In this document: in pieces, positions 41,672 through 52,347 of the stretch | How positions within the stretch are numbered: the first letter of the stretch is position 1 | Layout of the letters: every line of letters starts with the position of its first letter | Assembly (NCBI GenBank): GCA_028752135.1 | Contig: CP082782.1 | Location: 1,116,001-1,180,000 of the forward strand | Origin: Ehrlichia sp028752135 | GTDB taxonomy: Bacteria > Pseudomonadota > Alphaproteobacteria > Rickettsiales > Anaplasmataceae | Reading direction: 5' to 3' | Length of the DNA: 64,000 nucleotides | Made by a program: the position numbers and the translations under genes | The notes under the pieces: generated by a model | Told to the model about the DNA's origin: nothing | Database searches by the model: none | What the model saw: the letters and a program-made list of their open reading frames with translations, nothing else

Positions 41672-44600
41672 ATGATCATCCGTATTGGTATAGCAGATAA
41701 AATATTAGCAGAAAATTATAGAAACAATACTGTTACAGTTTATACAATAAACATTCAAGATAATATAGACAAAACAACTATCACCAAGATCAGCTCCTTA
41801 TTAACTAACTCTATTACACAAAAATTCTTCGCATTTATATATGATAATATAGAATTGAACTATAAAGAAATCAATACTGATACCAATTATGATCTATTAA
41901 ACGTTTTCAAAGCAGATTGGTCGTTAGAGAAAGGATTTCTACCTGGAGTTACTGACAACATTGGAAATACGACTAAATGCATAATAAATGAAACATTAAA
42001 GTACAATGCTGAAGTCAATGTATTTACATCCCAAGTAATATTTGGGCAGGGACAAATACCACAAGAAGAAGATATACTTAAGTTATTCAATCCATTAATA
42101 GAGTATTGCAAGTTATCTTTTCCAAAAGGAAATGCATTTCAAGTAAAATTTTTCGGCAATAAACAAGTACTAGCATTAAACAAACTCTATTCTAATCCTT
42201 TAGGATGCAGCAGTATATTTTTCATACCATACATAAGGAATGAGGACCTTTTCCCACAACAGACAAAACAAAATATCAACATTACTTCTGTTGATTTAGA
42301 TATTCAAGATCATGAATTAATGGAAATTAGTAAAAATGGAATTAATGATCGTGGAAGTTTAAATTTATCATTAGAAGCAATGAAAGCTATTCAAGCATAT
42401 TTCAAAAAAATTCAACGTAATCCTAATGACATTGAATTAGAAACACTAGCACAGACATGGTCAGAACACTGTAAGCATAATATTTTTTCTTCTCCTATAG
42501 ATGACATTACAGATGGGCTTTATAAGCATTACATAAAACGTGCAACACATGAAATCAACTCAGAAATATGTGTATCCACATTTTCCGACAATGCAGGAGC
42601 AATAATATTTGATGACGATTTTATCATTGCAGACAAGGTAGAAACTCATAACAGTCCATCAGCGCTTGATCCTTTTGGCGGAGCAATTACTGGTATATTA
42701 GGAGTAAACAGAGATATAATTGGATTTGGTAAAGGAGCAAAACCAATATTAAACGCTTATTACTTTTGTTTTTCTGAATCAGAAGAAGAACTATACAGAG
42801 ATAAAATGTGTACAATAAAAGTATTATCATCTCATGCAATAATGGATGGAGTAATAAAAGGAGTAAATTCTGGTGGAAATTGTTCTGGAATCCCTACAGG
42901 ATTAGGATCTGCATACTTTGATAATAGATTTCGCGGTAAACCATTAGTATTCGTAGGATGTACTGGTATAATGCCACGGACAATAAACAATTCTTTATCA
43001 CATTTAAAAGGTCCCATGGATGGAGATTATATAGTTATAGCAGGTGGTAGAACTGGAAGAGATGGAATACATGGAGCTACATTTTCATCCAATGCATTAA
43101 CAGAAACTAACAGCAGTAGTACAGTAGTACAAATAGGAGATCCAATTACACAAAAAAATTGTCTGACGCAATAATTAAAGAAGCAAGAGATTTAGATTTA
43201 TACAATGCTATTACTGATAATGGAGCTGGAGGATTATCTTCTTCCATTGGGGAAATGGGAAGTAATGGTTTTATCGTAAAGCTAGATCAAGTATTACTTA
43301 AACATGAAAACATGTTACCTTGGGAAATTTGGATTTCAGAATCTCAAGAAAGAATGACTCTTGCTGTTCCCCCTACTAAATTTCCAATGTTTGAAAAAGT
43401 TATGAAAAAACATGACGTGGAGATTAGTATCGTTGGAAAATTTAATAATACTAAAAAAGCTGTAGTTCTATACAACAAGTCCATTATTATGGACATAGAT
43501 TTAGATTTCTTACATAATGGTATCCCAAAACTTCACTTAAAAACTAAACTGTGGTCAAAAACTACATTTCCAACAACCTTTAAAGAAACTAACAAGCCAT
43601 TAGAAACTGAATTAAAAGACATGATGCAAAGAATGAATATATGTAGCAAAGAATTCATATCGCTACAATATGATCATGAAGTACAAGGAACATCTGTAAT
43701 AAAACCTATTCAAGGTAAAGGCAGAGTGGATGGAGATGCGATAATAATAAGACCAATATTATCATCAAACCGCGGAATAGTAAAATCACACGGTTTAGGA
43801 TCAAGTTATGGAGAAATAAGTACATATCACATGGCAGCTTGTGCAATAGATACAGCAATACGTAATTATGTAACAGTAGGAGGAAATTTTCATCATTTAG
43901 CACTATTAGACAATTTCTGCTGGTGTGATTCAACAAATCCAGAAAGATTATGGCAACTTAAAACTGCAGCTCAAGCATGTTATGAATATGCTGTAGCATT
44001 CAATACTCCTTTTATTTCTGGTAAAGACAGTATGTTTAATGATTTCAAGGGTTATAATAGCAAAGGAGAAAATGTTAATATTTCTGCACCTCCCTCACTT
44101 TTAATTTCCACAATTGGAATTATAGAAAACATTGAAAACGCTGTAACTCTTGATGCAAAAAATCCTGGAGATTCAATATACATACTAGGCACAACTCATG
44201 ATGAACTTGGAAGTTCTGAATACCAAAAATATAGTCAACTAGGAAACAACAATGTACCAAAAGTATATGCTGAAGAGGCTAAAAAATTATACATATCTTA
44301 TAATAAAGCTATCAATAATAATCTGATAGCATCAGCAATTGCAATAAACTTAGGAGGTTTAATCATAGGGTTAATCAAATCACTAATTGCAGGACAACTT
44401 GGAGCTGATATTAATCTATCACTAATACCAACACTAAACATTGAGAATAACAATTTAAAAGAAAGAGTCATTTTATTTTCAGAGTCACAAAGCAGAATTT
44501 TAGTCACAGTAGCAGAACATAACAAACAAAAGTTTGAAACATTATTCAAAGATATATCACATGGAAACATAGGTAAAGTAAACTCAACAAATACTCTTAC

Positions 44601-44703
44601 TATAGAAAACATATGTTCTATAAATTTAAATGAACTAGAACACAGTTATAAAAAATTCAGCAATATGAAAATAAAATCATATGCTAATACAACATATATC
44701 TAA
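41672..44703 (+). CDS. purL: Phosphoribosylformylglycinamidine synthase, synthetase subunit (one frameshift as written)
   Basis: PurL uses ATP and PurQ-derived ammonia to make FGAM. The first frame runs from the ATG at 41672 to TAA 43172-43174. The protein continues in the -1 frame: the first part ends VQIGDPITQK and the next continues KLSDAIIKEARD...ITDNGAGGLSS, a contiguous conserved block. A run of seven A (43152-43158) lies at the join; one more A gives 1010 residues. Landmarks: 'ETLAQTWSEHCKHNIF' near residue 260, 'DKVETHNSPSALDPFGGAITG' near 325-345, 'DNFCWCDSTNPE' and 'FISGKDSMFN'. No glutaminase domain is fused, matching the separate purQ. The length lies between small and large PurL types. 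Confidence 0.9.
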
Positions 44704-45544
44704 ATATACACACACTTTTACTATTCACATACAATCAAAAAATAACCTTACTTTAATAGTCAGTTTACGCAAAACTTTTAAAATGTGTATATCGTAAAGC
44801 ATTTACAATTATAATCTGCTAGCATTTGTAACAACTAGATATACACCAAATACTTCCACATGTACTCAGTCTCTAAAAGCTTTACTACTAATACATTCTA
44901 TAAACACAAAATTATTGAACTAGACTTTGTATAACTTCCATTTCAAAATTCTCATGAACTAAATTGATATTATATTTCTAAAATGGAGATAATTTTGGAA
45001 TACAATCAAATATCTTTAAAAGAACTACTACACTTATACAACATATAAAGTTATAAAACTCAAATTTTTAGAATCCTTACATACTAAATTTACAGTAAAT
45101 CTCTTTAAAAGCACCATTACATTTCTACAACTTGTAAAATTTAAACACTGAATACAACTTTAATCTTTAAAATTTTCATACACTAAAATATTTACAGTAA
45201 CACATTCTGAGATTTGAAATACTTGTTATAAAAAAGTTAGATTTTTCTCATATGAAGAACTTACATACAAATCCAATTAAAAAACGTAACTTTTATTCAT
45301 ATCTATACACTATATTAAATTATTCATTTCAATCTCTAAAAGAGGTTCAAGCCCTTATTCTCAGCCAAATTATTCTTATATTAGATTAGAATCAAAAAAT
45401 CAAACTGCTTTTAGATTTTGAATACTTTACCTCCTATATACACTTTCAGGTTATATAAATCTTACATACACTACAAAAAGATATTGAAAGAGTTCCACAA
45501 TTAGATATTATTTTTGTAAAATTCTCCCATCCTATAGGTCCATA
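44704..45544. repeat. Spacer with decayed tandem units
   Basis: No gene. Forms of 'tctttaaaag....ctac' occur near 44868, 45012 and 45108. The last two (period about 95 bp) also share 'tacaac', then 'ttac(a)tactaaa' or 'catacactaaa', then 'atttacagtaa'. A fourth weak match is near 45331. Eroded tandem duplication is the likely source. 'gaggttcaagccc' near 45343 is not a tRNA. Confidence 0.45.
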
Positions 45545-46060
45545 ATGAACAGCTCATCTTATAATGATGTAGTCATACTAGCTTTAGGAGGTAACTGTGG
45601 GGATATGCTATCACATATTAGATCCACAATCAGTATGCTACCCTTAAATAATAGAAATTACTCTTCAGTCTATAAAACCCCAGCACTATTACCAGAAAAC
45701 GCTGCTGATCATTGGGATACTCCTTTTTTAAACATGGTTGTATCAGGGTATACAAATTTATCACCAGAACTAATGTTACAAAGAGTGAAATCCATAGAAA
45801 AAAAGTTAGGTAGATTTAACAAGGAATATTGGGCACCTAGACCAATAGACATTGATATCATACTATGGGGAAATAAAATTTTAGATTCAAAAACACTATC
45901 TATTCCTCACAAACACATGCATTATAGGGATTTTGTACTCATTCCATTGTGTGATATCTATGCAAGATTACCTCATCCAACACTAAAAATATCAATACAG
46001 GAAATGCTTTTCAATCTAAGTGACATTAATCTAATAAAACAAAATATACATGTATTATAG
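45545..46060 (+). CDS. folK: 2-amino-4-hydroxy-6-hydroxymethyldihydropteridine pyrophosphokinase
   Basis: 171 residues. HPPK makes the pterin pyrophosphate that FolP (at 3.9 kb) joins to 4-aminobenzoate. Motifs: VVILALGGNCGD at the start, 'YSSVYKTPAL', the metal/substrate block 'YWAPRPIDIDIILWG' near residues 99-113 (Asp-x-Asp ligands), and 'IPHKHMHYRDFVLIPLCDI' near 118-136. It is stand-alone, not fused to folP or folB. Confidence 0.95.
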   Translation: MNSSSYNDVVILALGGNCGDMLSHIRSTISMLPLNNRNYSSVYKTPALLPENAADHWDTPFLNMVVSGYTNLSPELMLQRVKSIEKKLGRFNKEYWAPRPIDIDIILWGNKILDSKTLSIPHKHMHYRDFVLIPLCDIYARLPHPTLKISIQEMLFNLSDINLIKQNIHVL

Positions 46061-46883
46061 AAAAGTACACACCAATTCTAAGTGATACTATAAAAATGTA
46101 TATAGATCACCTTTGAAATACAAATTTAGCTATCGAATTCAAGTAAATATCATACAATACTATACAAGATATAACGCATAGGTTTTTAATAATTCAATAA
46201 GGATAAATCATACTATTTTAAAACACTTAGTATTTGGAATTATAACTGATTTCACAAACCACCTGATATACAGCACTACTAAAAACATTAAGAACTATAA
46301 TCCAAAGACTAAGTAATAAAATGAGTAAATTACACCTATTATTTATATTAACATTATTAACAATACTAATTCTATGAGTGCTATATGTAATAACCATGAT
46401 GTTACTCATAAATATTACGTTTTCATACAAAAATATATGTACTATTTAGCAGACAATATCTTTACATAAATATAACATTAGACTCAAGAAATACATAAGT
46501 ATATTTTAAAAGGTACGCTCATATTGGAAAAATACCTTTAAGAATACGAATATTTACAGTAACATAATTAACTATTGAACTAATATATTTCCAGCAAGAT
46601 TTTTCGGTAATTAAACATAGACATAAAACATTATTACATTCTCTCTTGTATTAAAACAATAGAAATATTTAGCGCTAAATTATATTTTATTCAAATATAT
46701 AATTTATATAAGGTCAACATATAAAAATATAGTAATATTACCTGTCAGCACACCAAAAAACCAAAACAATATTTAATTAAAATCACTGAAATTTTATAAA
46801 TTAAAAAAATAATAACTCCTAATAATTAATACAAAAAAGGAAATATTAGTCATTTAATCTACTATTACTACTTTGCACAATGA
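46061..46883. other. AT-rich spacer
   Basis: About 820 bp between convergent genes. A 67-codon reverse frame at 46227-46430 is hydrophobic and without a ribosome site; I do not call it. Nothing else seen. Confidence 0.4.
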
Positions 46884-47504
46884 TCATTTATGCTTATTAC
46901 AAAATGCTATACATTTTGTATGAGTTATTATTTCTCCACCACAATCAGTAAAGCACAAATTATAATCACTCTTACATAATTTATCACATTCATTAATCCT
47001 ACATAAACTAACAGATTTCTGTACTCTTATTACTTGATTATTTTGCTTTTCATAAAATTCTGAGGTAAAATTATCAAAATCATTACTATGATTAAAGTCG
47101 TGACCCATATCACACATATTCATTTGAAAGTCACATTCACCCTCACAAGTTATACTACCATTACATGACTTTTTGCATTTTTCAACTTTACTCCTACATA
47201 AAGCTCGACTGTCATTATCATCTACTTTAGTAGCATTTCCATTGTTATTAACATTATTATTATTGACTATTTTAATAAATGGTTCAGATCGCATCTGAGC
47301 ATTAATCATATTTTCACTGAGTCTACAATTAGTAAGGTTAACTTGACACTGCCTATAGCAGCTATTTTTTATATAATTACATCTAGTGACACATTTCTTT
47401 CCTGATTCACTTTCTGGACTCTTATACTTCACTACATTATCATAGATAGGAATACAAGACTGTAACATCAAAAAACAAAATACAGTTAATCTAAGTATTT
47501 TCAT
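46884..47504 (-). CDS. Cysteine-rich putative lipoprotein with three Cx3C-pair repeats
   Basis: 206 residues from the ATG at 47504 (another ATG is four codons upstream). I do not recognise the family. MKILRLTVFCFLMLQSC looks like a lipoprotein signal ending at the lipobox Cys. The mature part has 18 further cysteines in three blocks, each with a core C-x3-C-x5/6-C-x3-C: near residues 39-58 (CVTRC...CYRQC), 110-130 (CKKSC...CEGEC) and 175-195 (CDKLC...CFTDC). This is the paired Cx3C pattern of disulphide-locked helical hairpins. An Asn-rich linker (NNNNVNNNGN) lies between blocks one and two. It follows the M48 protease gene by 79 bp on the same strand and may share its transcript. Confidence 0.75.
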   Translation of the reverse strand: MKILRLTVFCFLMLQSCIPIYDNVVKYKSPESESGKKCVTRCNYIKNSCYRQCQVNLTNCRLSENMINAQMRSEPFIKIVNNNNVNNNGNATKVDDNDSRALCRSKVEKCKKSCNGSITCEGECDFQMNMCDMGHDFNHSNDFDNFTSEFYEKQNNQVIRVQKSVSLCRINECDKLCKSDYNLCFTDCGGEIITHTKCIAFCNKHK

Positions 47505-47583
47505 AAAAATAACCACACTTTTTATATAAATTAACTATATAATGTTTTTATTAAAATATAAATAATAAACCTATAAAGTTTTA

Positions 47584-48888
47584 CTAACTATGCAGCAAAT
47601 TCATTCTTAAGTCACGCATACGTTCTAAACGTACGCTATTTTTAGGTAAGTACTTTTTAGCTAAACTAAAATATTTATCAAAATCTTTTCTATTATGTTC
47701 AAAAAAAGACTTATTTGCTAATGAAAAATAAGACATACCTAAATCCCCTATTTTACCATAAGCTATAGCTAATTGTTTCCAAGCAAAAACATTATCTGGT
47801 TCCTTATATGTAATTTGTTCCAAATAATTAACCGCTTCTTTATAATCATACAATAATAATGCATGTGACATTTCAAGTTTTATTAGAACATCATCCAATG
47901 CAAATTGAAGTGCTCGTTTATAATTTTCTACAGATTGTTTAATATCACCAACTTTGTACAGAATTTGCGCTTTCAGTTCATAAAGATAAGGATCTTCTGG
48001 TGATTCTAATATTAAACCATCAAGTTTTTCTAAAGCTTTTGCAATATCAGACTGCTTGTAAAAAATAATAGATTGTATATATGGAGACAATTGTTCAATA
48101 TTATTTTTATCATTTACTATACGGTCTATTGGAGTAAAAAATGCATTAATTTTTTCAACTATTCTCTTAAATTTACTAATATCTTCCCTTGAAAATTCAT
48201 TAACTTCATTACGGTTACGGTAATTTTGAATTTGCAGTAACCTATCATAGCTAAGAGGGTGAGATAATAAATATTGATCAATATTTCCTCTGTATTGAGC
48301 TTCTAAGGAATAAAAATACTTAAACATTTTAATTAGCCCTTCTTTACTGTATCTAGCTTCATCTAGATATCGTAACGCACATTGATCTGCTGCTGCTTCT
48401 TGCAGACGACTATAAAGGAAATACATCCTTTTAGTAATATCATTTGTAGCTAAAGCTATTGCTTGTCCAACATCAGGATTTACTGCCACTGCAGTAATAA
48501 TACCTAAAACATACCCTATTCCAGACAAAATCATAGAATTATGTATTTTATTCTTACGAAATAAAACATGATTCTGAGATATATGACCTATTTCATGTGC
48601 CAAGACTCCAATAAGAACACTAGGGTCTTCTGAAAACTCAAACAATCCATAGTTTAAGAACACATCGTTATTATTCCCATCAACATAAGCATTAACCATC
48701 CTATCATTAACAATAAACACTCTAACAGTATCAGGATTGATTCTAGCAGCAGTAAATATAGGAAATGCTATTTTTTTTATAACAGATTCAACTTCACTAT
48801 CTCTAAATACCATATAAGTATCTTGACAAAAAGCTACATTACTATGAAGCAAAACAACAAAAACCAATAATAAACTTTTGACATTCAT
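47584..48888 (-). CDS. M48 family zinc metalloprotease with TPR repeats (BepA-like)
   Basis: 434 residues from the ATG at 48888 (the frame extends four codons to a TTG that touches the GGAG site). Signal peptide MNVKSLLLVFVVLLHSNVAFC. The protease domain has the zinc motif HEIGH near residues 97-101 in 'GVLAHEIGHISQNH', with the third ligand in 'EAAADQCALRYL' near 165. From about residue 285 several TPR-like helices follow ('LYELKAQILYKVGDIKQSVENYKRAL' region). This matches periplasmic BepA/YfgC, which checks outer-membrane protein assembly. The Cys-rich lipoprotein downstream may be a partner or substrate, which is inference. Confidence 0.9.
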   Translation of the reverse strand: MNVKSLLLVFVVLLHSNVAFCQDTYMVFRDSEVESVIKKIAFPIFTAARINPDTVRVFIVNDRMVNAYVDGNNNDVFLNYGLFEFSEDPSVLIGVLAHEIGHISQNHVLFRKNKIHNSMILSGIGYVLGIITAVAVNPDVGQAIALATNDITKRMYFLYSRLQEAAADQCALRYLDEARYSKEGLIKMFKYFYSLEAQYRGNIDQYLLSHPLSYDRLLQIQNYRNRNEVNEFSREDISKFKRIVEKINAFFTPIDRIVNDKNNIEQLSPYIQSIIFYKQSDIAKALEKLDGLILESPEDPYLYELKAQILYKVGDIKQSVENYKRALQFALDDVLIKLEMSHALLLYDYKEAVNYLEQITYKEPDNVFAWKQLAIAYGKIGDLGMSYFSLANKSFFEHNRKDFDKYFSLAKKYLPKNSVRLERMRDLRMNLLHS

Positions 48889-49098
48889 AAAGTCACCCAA
48901 CTCCTATATTTATTGAAATATACTATATATATTGCCAATACCTTGCTCAGAAAATTAATGATTCAATATATTACCAATTTTGTTAATAATATATATAAAG
49001 TTTTGCAATAGGCATATTCTTTCTAACATATTTTAAGCATTTGTATTAGACATAATCATATAATACAATAGAATTTCATATATTAAAAACGAGGTAGT

Positions 49099-49458
49099 AT
49101 GAATTCCAGTAAATCTGAGAAATTATTTAGTTCTCCAGAAGAATTAAAGAATCTTATTGTACTGACTCTTGATAAACACAAGGCAAGCAATATTGTTACT
49201 ATAAATATTAGTAATAAAAGCAATTTAGCTGAGTACTTAATTATCGCTTCAGGTGAATCAAGTTACCATGTAAAATCACTAGCAGAAAGACTAAAAAAAG
49301 AAATTAAACCTTATAAAAAGATATCTATTGAAGGCTTAAAAGATGGCAACTGGATAGTATTAAGCTGCTATAATATATTAATACATATTTTCAGGCCAGA
49401 AGTAAGAGAATACTATCAACTCGAAAGTTTATGGAACTCACAATTACTTGATAACTAA
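49099..49458 (+). CDS. rsfS: Ribosomal silencing factor RsfS
   Basis: 119 residues. RsfS binds ribosomal protein uL14 and blocks subunit joining when nutrients are short. The family core 'NLAEYLIIASGESSYHVKSLAERL' region near residues 45-68, 'IEGLKDGNWIVLSCYNILIHIF' near 78-99 and 'REYYQLESLW' at the end are all present. GAGG lies six bases before the ATG. The usual neighbours (rlmH, nadD) are absent. Confidence 0.93.
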   Translation: MNSSKSEKLFSSPEELKNLIVLTLDKHKASNIVTINISNKSNLAEYLIIASGESSYHVKSLAERLKKEIKPYKKISIEGLKDGNWIVLSCYNILIHIFRPEVREYYQLESLWNSQLLDN

Positions 49459-50054
49459 AAATCTTAATTCTATTTGTTATATAACATACAAATTTTAAGT
49501 AGAAACAACAGGAGATTTGTGCCTTTATAACAACATTATTACTGATTGATTATAAAAACAGTATAGTTTAAGCAAATACTTATATTATAAAAAACTTTAG
49601 TAAGACTAGTAAATATATTCACAAATATTAATAATTTTTATACAACCCTAAAGCTAATATATTATGATAAAGCAACACAAATCATAATAAAAAAATAAAT
49701 AATATCTATTAAGATATAATACTAATAATACTTTTTAAATTAGAAATATAACCATTACACAAAACAACATATCATTTTTTCATAGTAAATCACTTAAATA
49801 TAAAATTCAACTTAATATAAATAATAATACTTTTAATGAGATATTCATATATTTCAAAACATAGTTAGAAAATTTTATTAAAGAATGATATAGTTATATT
49901 AAAATTATCTTAAAATATTAATATTAATTAAATTTTCTTATGAATAATTCATTAACTATAGATCATAAATAAAATGATTAAACAAAATTTTTATACAAAC
50001 AATATAGTAAACAGATTTTAATTTACACAAATTCCTATAAAAAATGAGAGGGCT
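49459..50054. other. AT-rich spacer
   Basis: About 600 bp, among the most AT-rich in the window. No gene, RNA or hairpin seen. Confidence 0.4.
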
Positions 50055-50940
50055 ATGAATCACTTTGTAGTTGCAAGAAGGTGTGATGATTCTGTAATAT
50101 CAGTACAGCAAAATAACACTTTACAAAGTTTAACTATTTCTAACATTAATAAACCAGCAGAAATATTGCTAGAATACAATACACATGAACTTTCCAATAA
50201 GTCATTATCAACAATATTAAATAAAAATGTTGTAGAAACTATAAGTAGTTACTTAGAGTACACAGATGATGGTACAGATTTATTCGATGTTTTATCTAAA
50301 ACAAGTAATTTTTCTCTTATAGGAAAAAATAACAATATTATAGCAGTAAAACCAAAAAGTTTTCCGTACTACTACTTTTGATAAAAATGTAATAAATTAT
50401 GAAATTTTAATACGAGATGTTAGTATCTCACAAAAGCTTGATATATTCAGACAGCATACACTAGGCAACACAAAGTATAATACCCATACAACTTTTAATA
50501 TAATAGATGAAATATCTACAGTTACAGAAATAAAAATTGTATTAGATTTTCTTAATAGACACAACTTACGTGCTGTAATAGGTATAATACAACTAGATCC
50601 TCCACATAATAGTTTCACTATCGAGAACCTAACTAAAAACACTATAGATTTACTACATAAAAACATTAGAGAAAGTGATATTGTAACCTATGCAGGAGAC
50701 CACAAGATTATTTGCATTTTACTAGGATGCAAATCTGAAGATGCATGTTCAGTAATATCAAGATTACATAAAAACATTAACAACAACCTTAAATATTTTC
50801 AGACTAAAGCATCAATAGGATATGCACAGATGTATAATGAAATTGATGCAACACAAATAATGAATAATATAAATAATGCATTATTTGTTGCCCAGCAAGA
50901 AAATGGTGGAGGATCAATCAAAGCTGCTAATATTAGATAA
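50055..50940 (+). pseudogene. PAS-like plus degenerate GGDEF protein, frameshifted
   Basis: The first frame gives 108 residues with a PAS-like N-terminus (for example 'EILLEYNTHELSNKSLSTIL') and stops at TGA 50379-50381. In another frame the protein continues from near 50365 (RTTTFDKNVINYEILIRD...) to TAA 50938-50940. Removing one T from the run at 50360-50363 joins them into about 294 residues. The C-terminal part has GGDEF-domain shape ('LRAVIGIIQLD', 'NIRESDIVTYAGDHKIICILLGC', 'ASIGYAQM'), but the catalytic GGDEF reads AGDHK, so cyclic-di-GMP synthesis is not expected even if the frame is repaired. It could be a former or regulatory diguanylate cyclase. Confidence 0.65.
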
Positions 50941-51551
50941 AATTATAGGAAAATAATTCAATAGTTTCTTCAATATTAGCATTTTGAGATAACGGTCTTT
51001 TCATATTAGTTTTAAAGTTTGGGAGATAAACACATTACTATCTTATTACTTGTATTTCTAAAAGTTTCCCAACTCTGAAATCTGTACGTAAAAATACATA
51101 TAAAATCCTCTATTTATATTCAAAACAACTTAATAACAAAATCACCAATTAGGCAAGTTGTATAATTTTATAAACTTTTTTAATATTCTATAGAACCTAA
51201 CATACTAAATTACTGACCACTATAAGTGTTATTTTTTTCAAAATACACTAATTTTAATCTTATACAAACAACTAAAAACTTATTTTACAGACCTGTATAT
51301 TTTCATTTATCTCCTACTTAAACAGTAAAAATAGTAAATTTCAAACATTATATATAGCCAATTTTTACTATAATCTGAAAGCTTATTAATATATATTTGT
51401 ACCTTTTTTTAAGAAGGAAACAAAGAATCATTATGAAAACCTTACCACTTTTTTTCTTTCAAAAATATATACAGTACTTATTCAAGTATTTTTTCAGAAT
51501 AAAGATTTTTATATCTTACAATAAACATTCAAAGTGCTACTGTAGACTAAA
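50941..51551. other. AT-rich spacer
   Basis: About 610 bp between convergent genes, nothing recognisable. Confidence 0.4.
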
Positions 51552-52193
51552 TTAGCTATAACTAAGACATATCGAAATTTTAAACAGAGATTCTTGCACA
51601 TTATATGTCATTTTTGCACCATAATTATCTAAAAGCAGCATAAGAAACCTTGCTTGTATATTTTTTGTTGTTAACTCTATGTCAGTTAAATTTTTATCAA
51701 GTATATCTTTAATACTTTGATGTATTTCTATTTTTTGTGCATGAGCTACAGTTTCTATTAACAAATCCCCAGTCTTTGATTTAGATAATATTACTTTTAC
51801 CTGACTTCCATTAATCATGAAAAGCATCAATATCATTACTATATTAGCAAGTAACTTATTTATCTTTTCAACTAACTCAACATCAAAAACTTGTACATTA
51901 ACATTCCACTCAAGCACAATTTTTTTCCTTTTAAGGTAACTTTCTATATTACATTTGGTAATATTAAAATCACCATTGTCATCAGAAATACTATAAGCTT
52001 GTTTTAGTAACTTAAACTTATTCATAACATCATCAGCTGCATCAGAAAGTAAAGGTACCATATCTTCAGACAAATTTTCATCATCACTTAAACACTCTAT
52101 ATAATTTACTATTGCCCCTACAGAACCAGCTAGATCATGTAATAATCTTGCAGATACTAATTCTACATTTGATAAAACATCATTTTTTTGCAT
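51552..52193 (-). CDS. chpT: Histidine phosphotransferase ChpT
   Basis: 213 residues. ChpT relays phosphate from the kinase CckA to the master regulator CtrA in alphaproteobacteria. The phospho-accepting His is H19 in SARLLHDLAGSVGAI, matching the ChpT helix pattern (S-R-x-x-H-D-x-x-x-x-x-G-A-I). The C-terminal half is a degenerate ATPase-like fold without nucleotide-binding boxes, as in the family. AGGGG precedes the ATG. CckA and CtrA are not in the window. Confidence 0.85.
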   Translation of the reverse strand: MQKNDVLSNVELVSARLLHDLAGSVGAIVNYIECLSDDENLSEDMVPLLSDAADDVMNKFKLLKQAYSISDDNGDFNITKCNIESYLKRKKIVLEWNVNVQVFDVELVEKINKLLANIVMILMLFMINGSQVKVILSKSKTGDLLIETVAHAQKIEIHQSIKDILDKNLTDIELTTKNIQARFLMLLLDNYGAKMTYNVQESLFKISICLSYS

Positions 52194-52347
52194 AAAACCC
52201 CTATATTTACACTATGTCTTTTATATGTTAGCATATCAAAAAAATAATCTTACTTACTAGTAAACAATTTTTTATATGAAGTTCAAATATTTAATGTTAT
52301 TCTAGTTAATTAAGTGTAAAGCAGCTTTCACAATTAACAAGGTACTC

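Noticed and set aside
45325..45375. 'gaggttcaagccc' resembling a tRNA T-arm
   Set aside because: The stem does not pair properly and no D-arm or acceptor lies upstream at tRNA spacing.
46227..46430. 67-codon reverse frame, hydrophobic
   Set aside because: No ribosome site, no family match, and typical of AT-rich chance frames that look like membrane segments.
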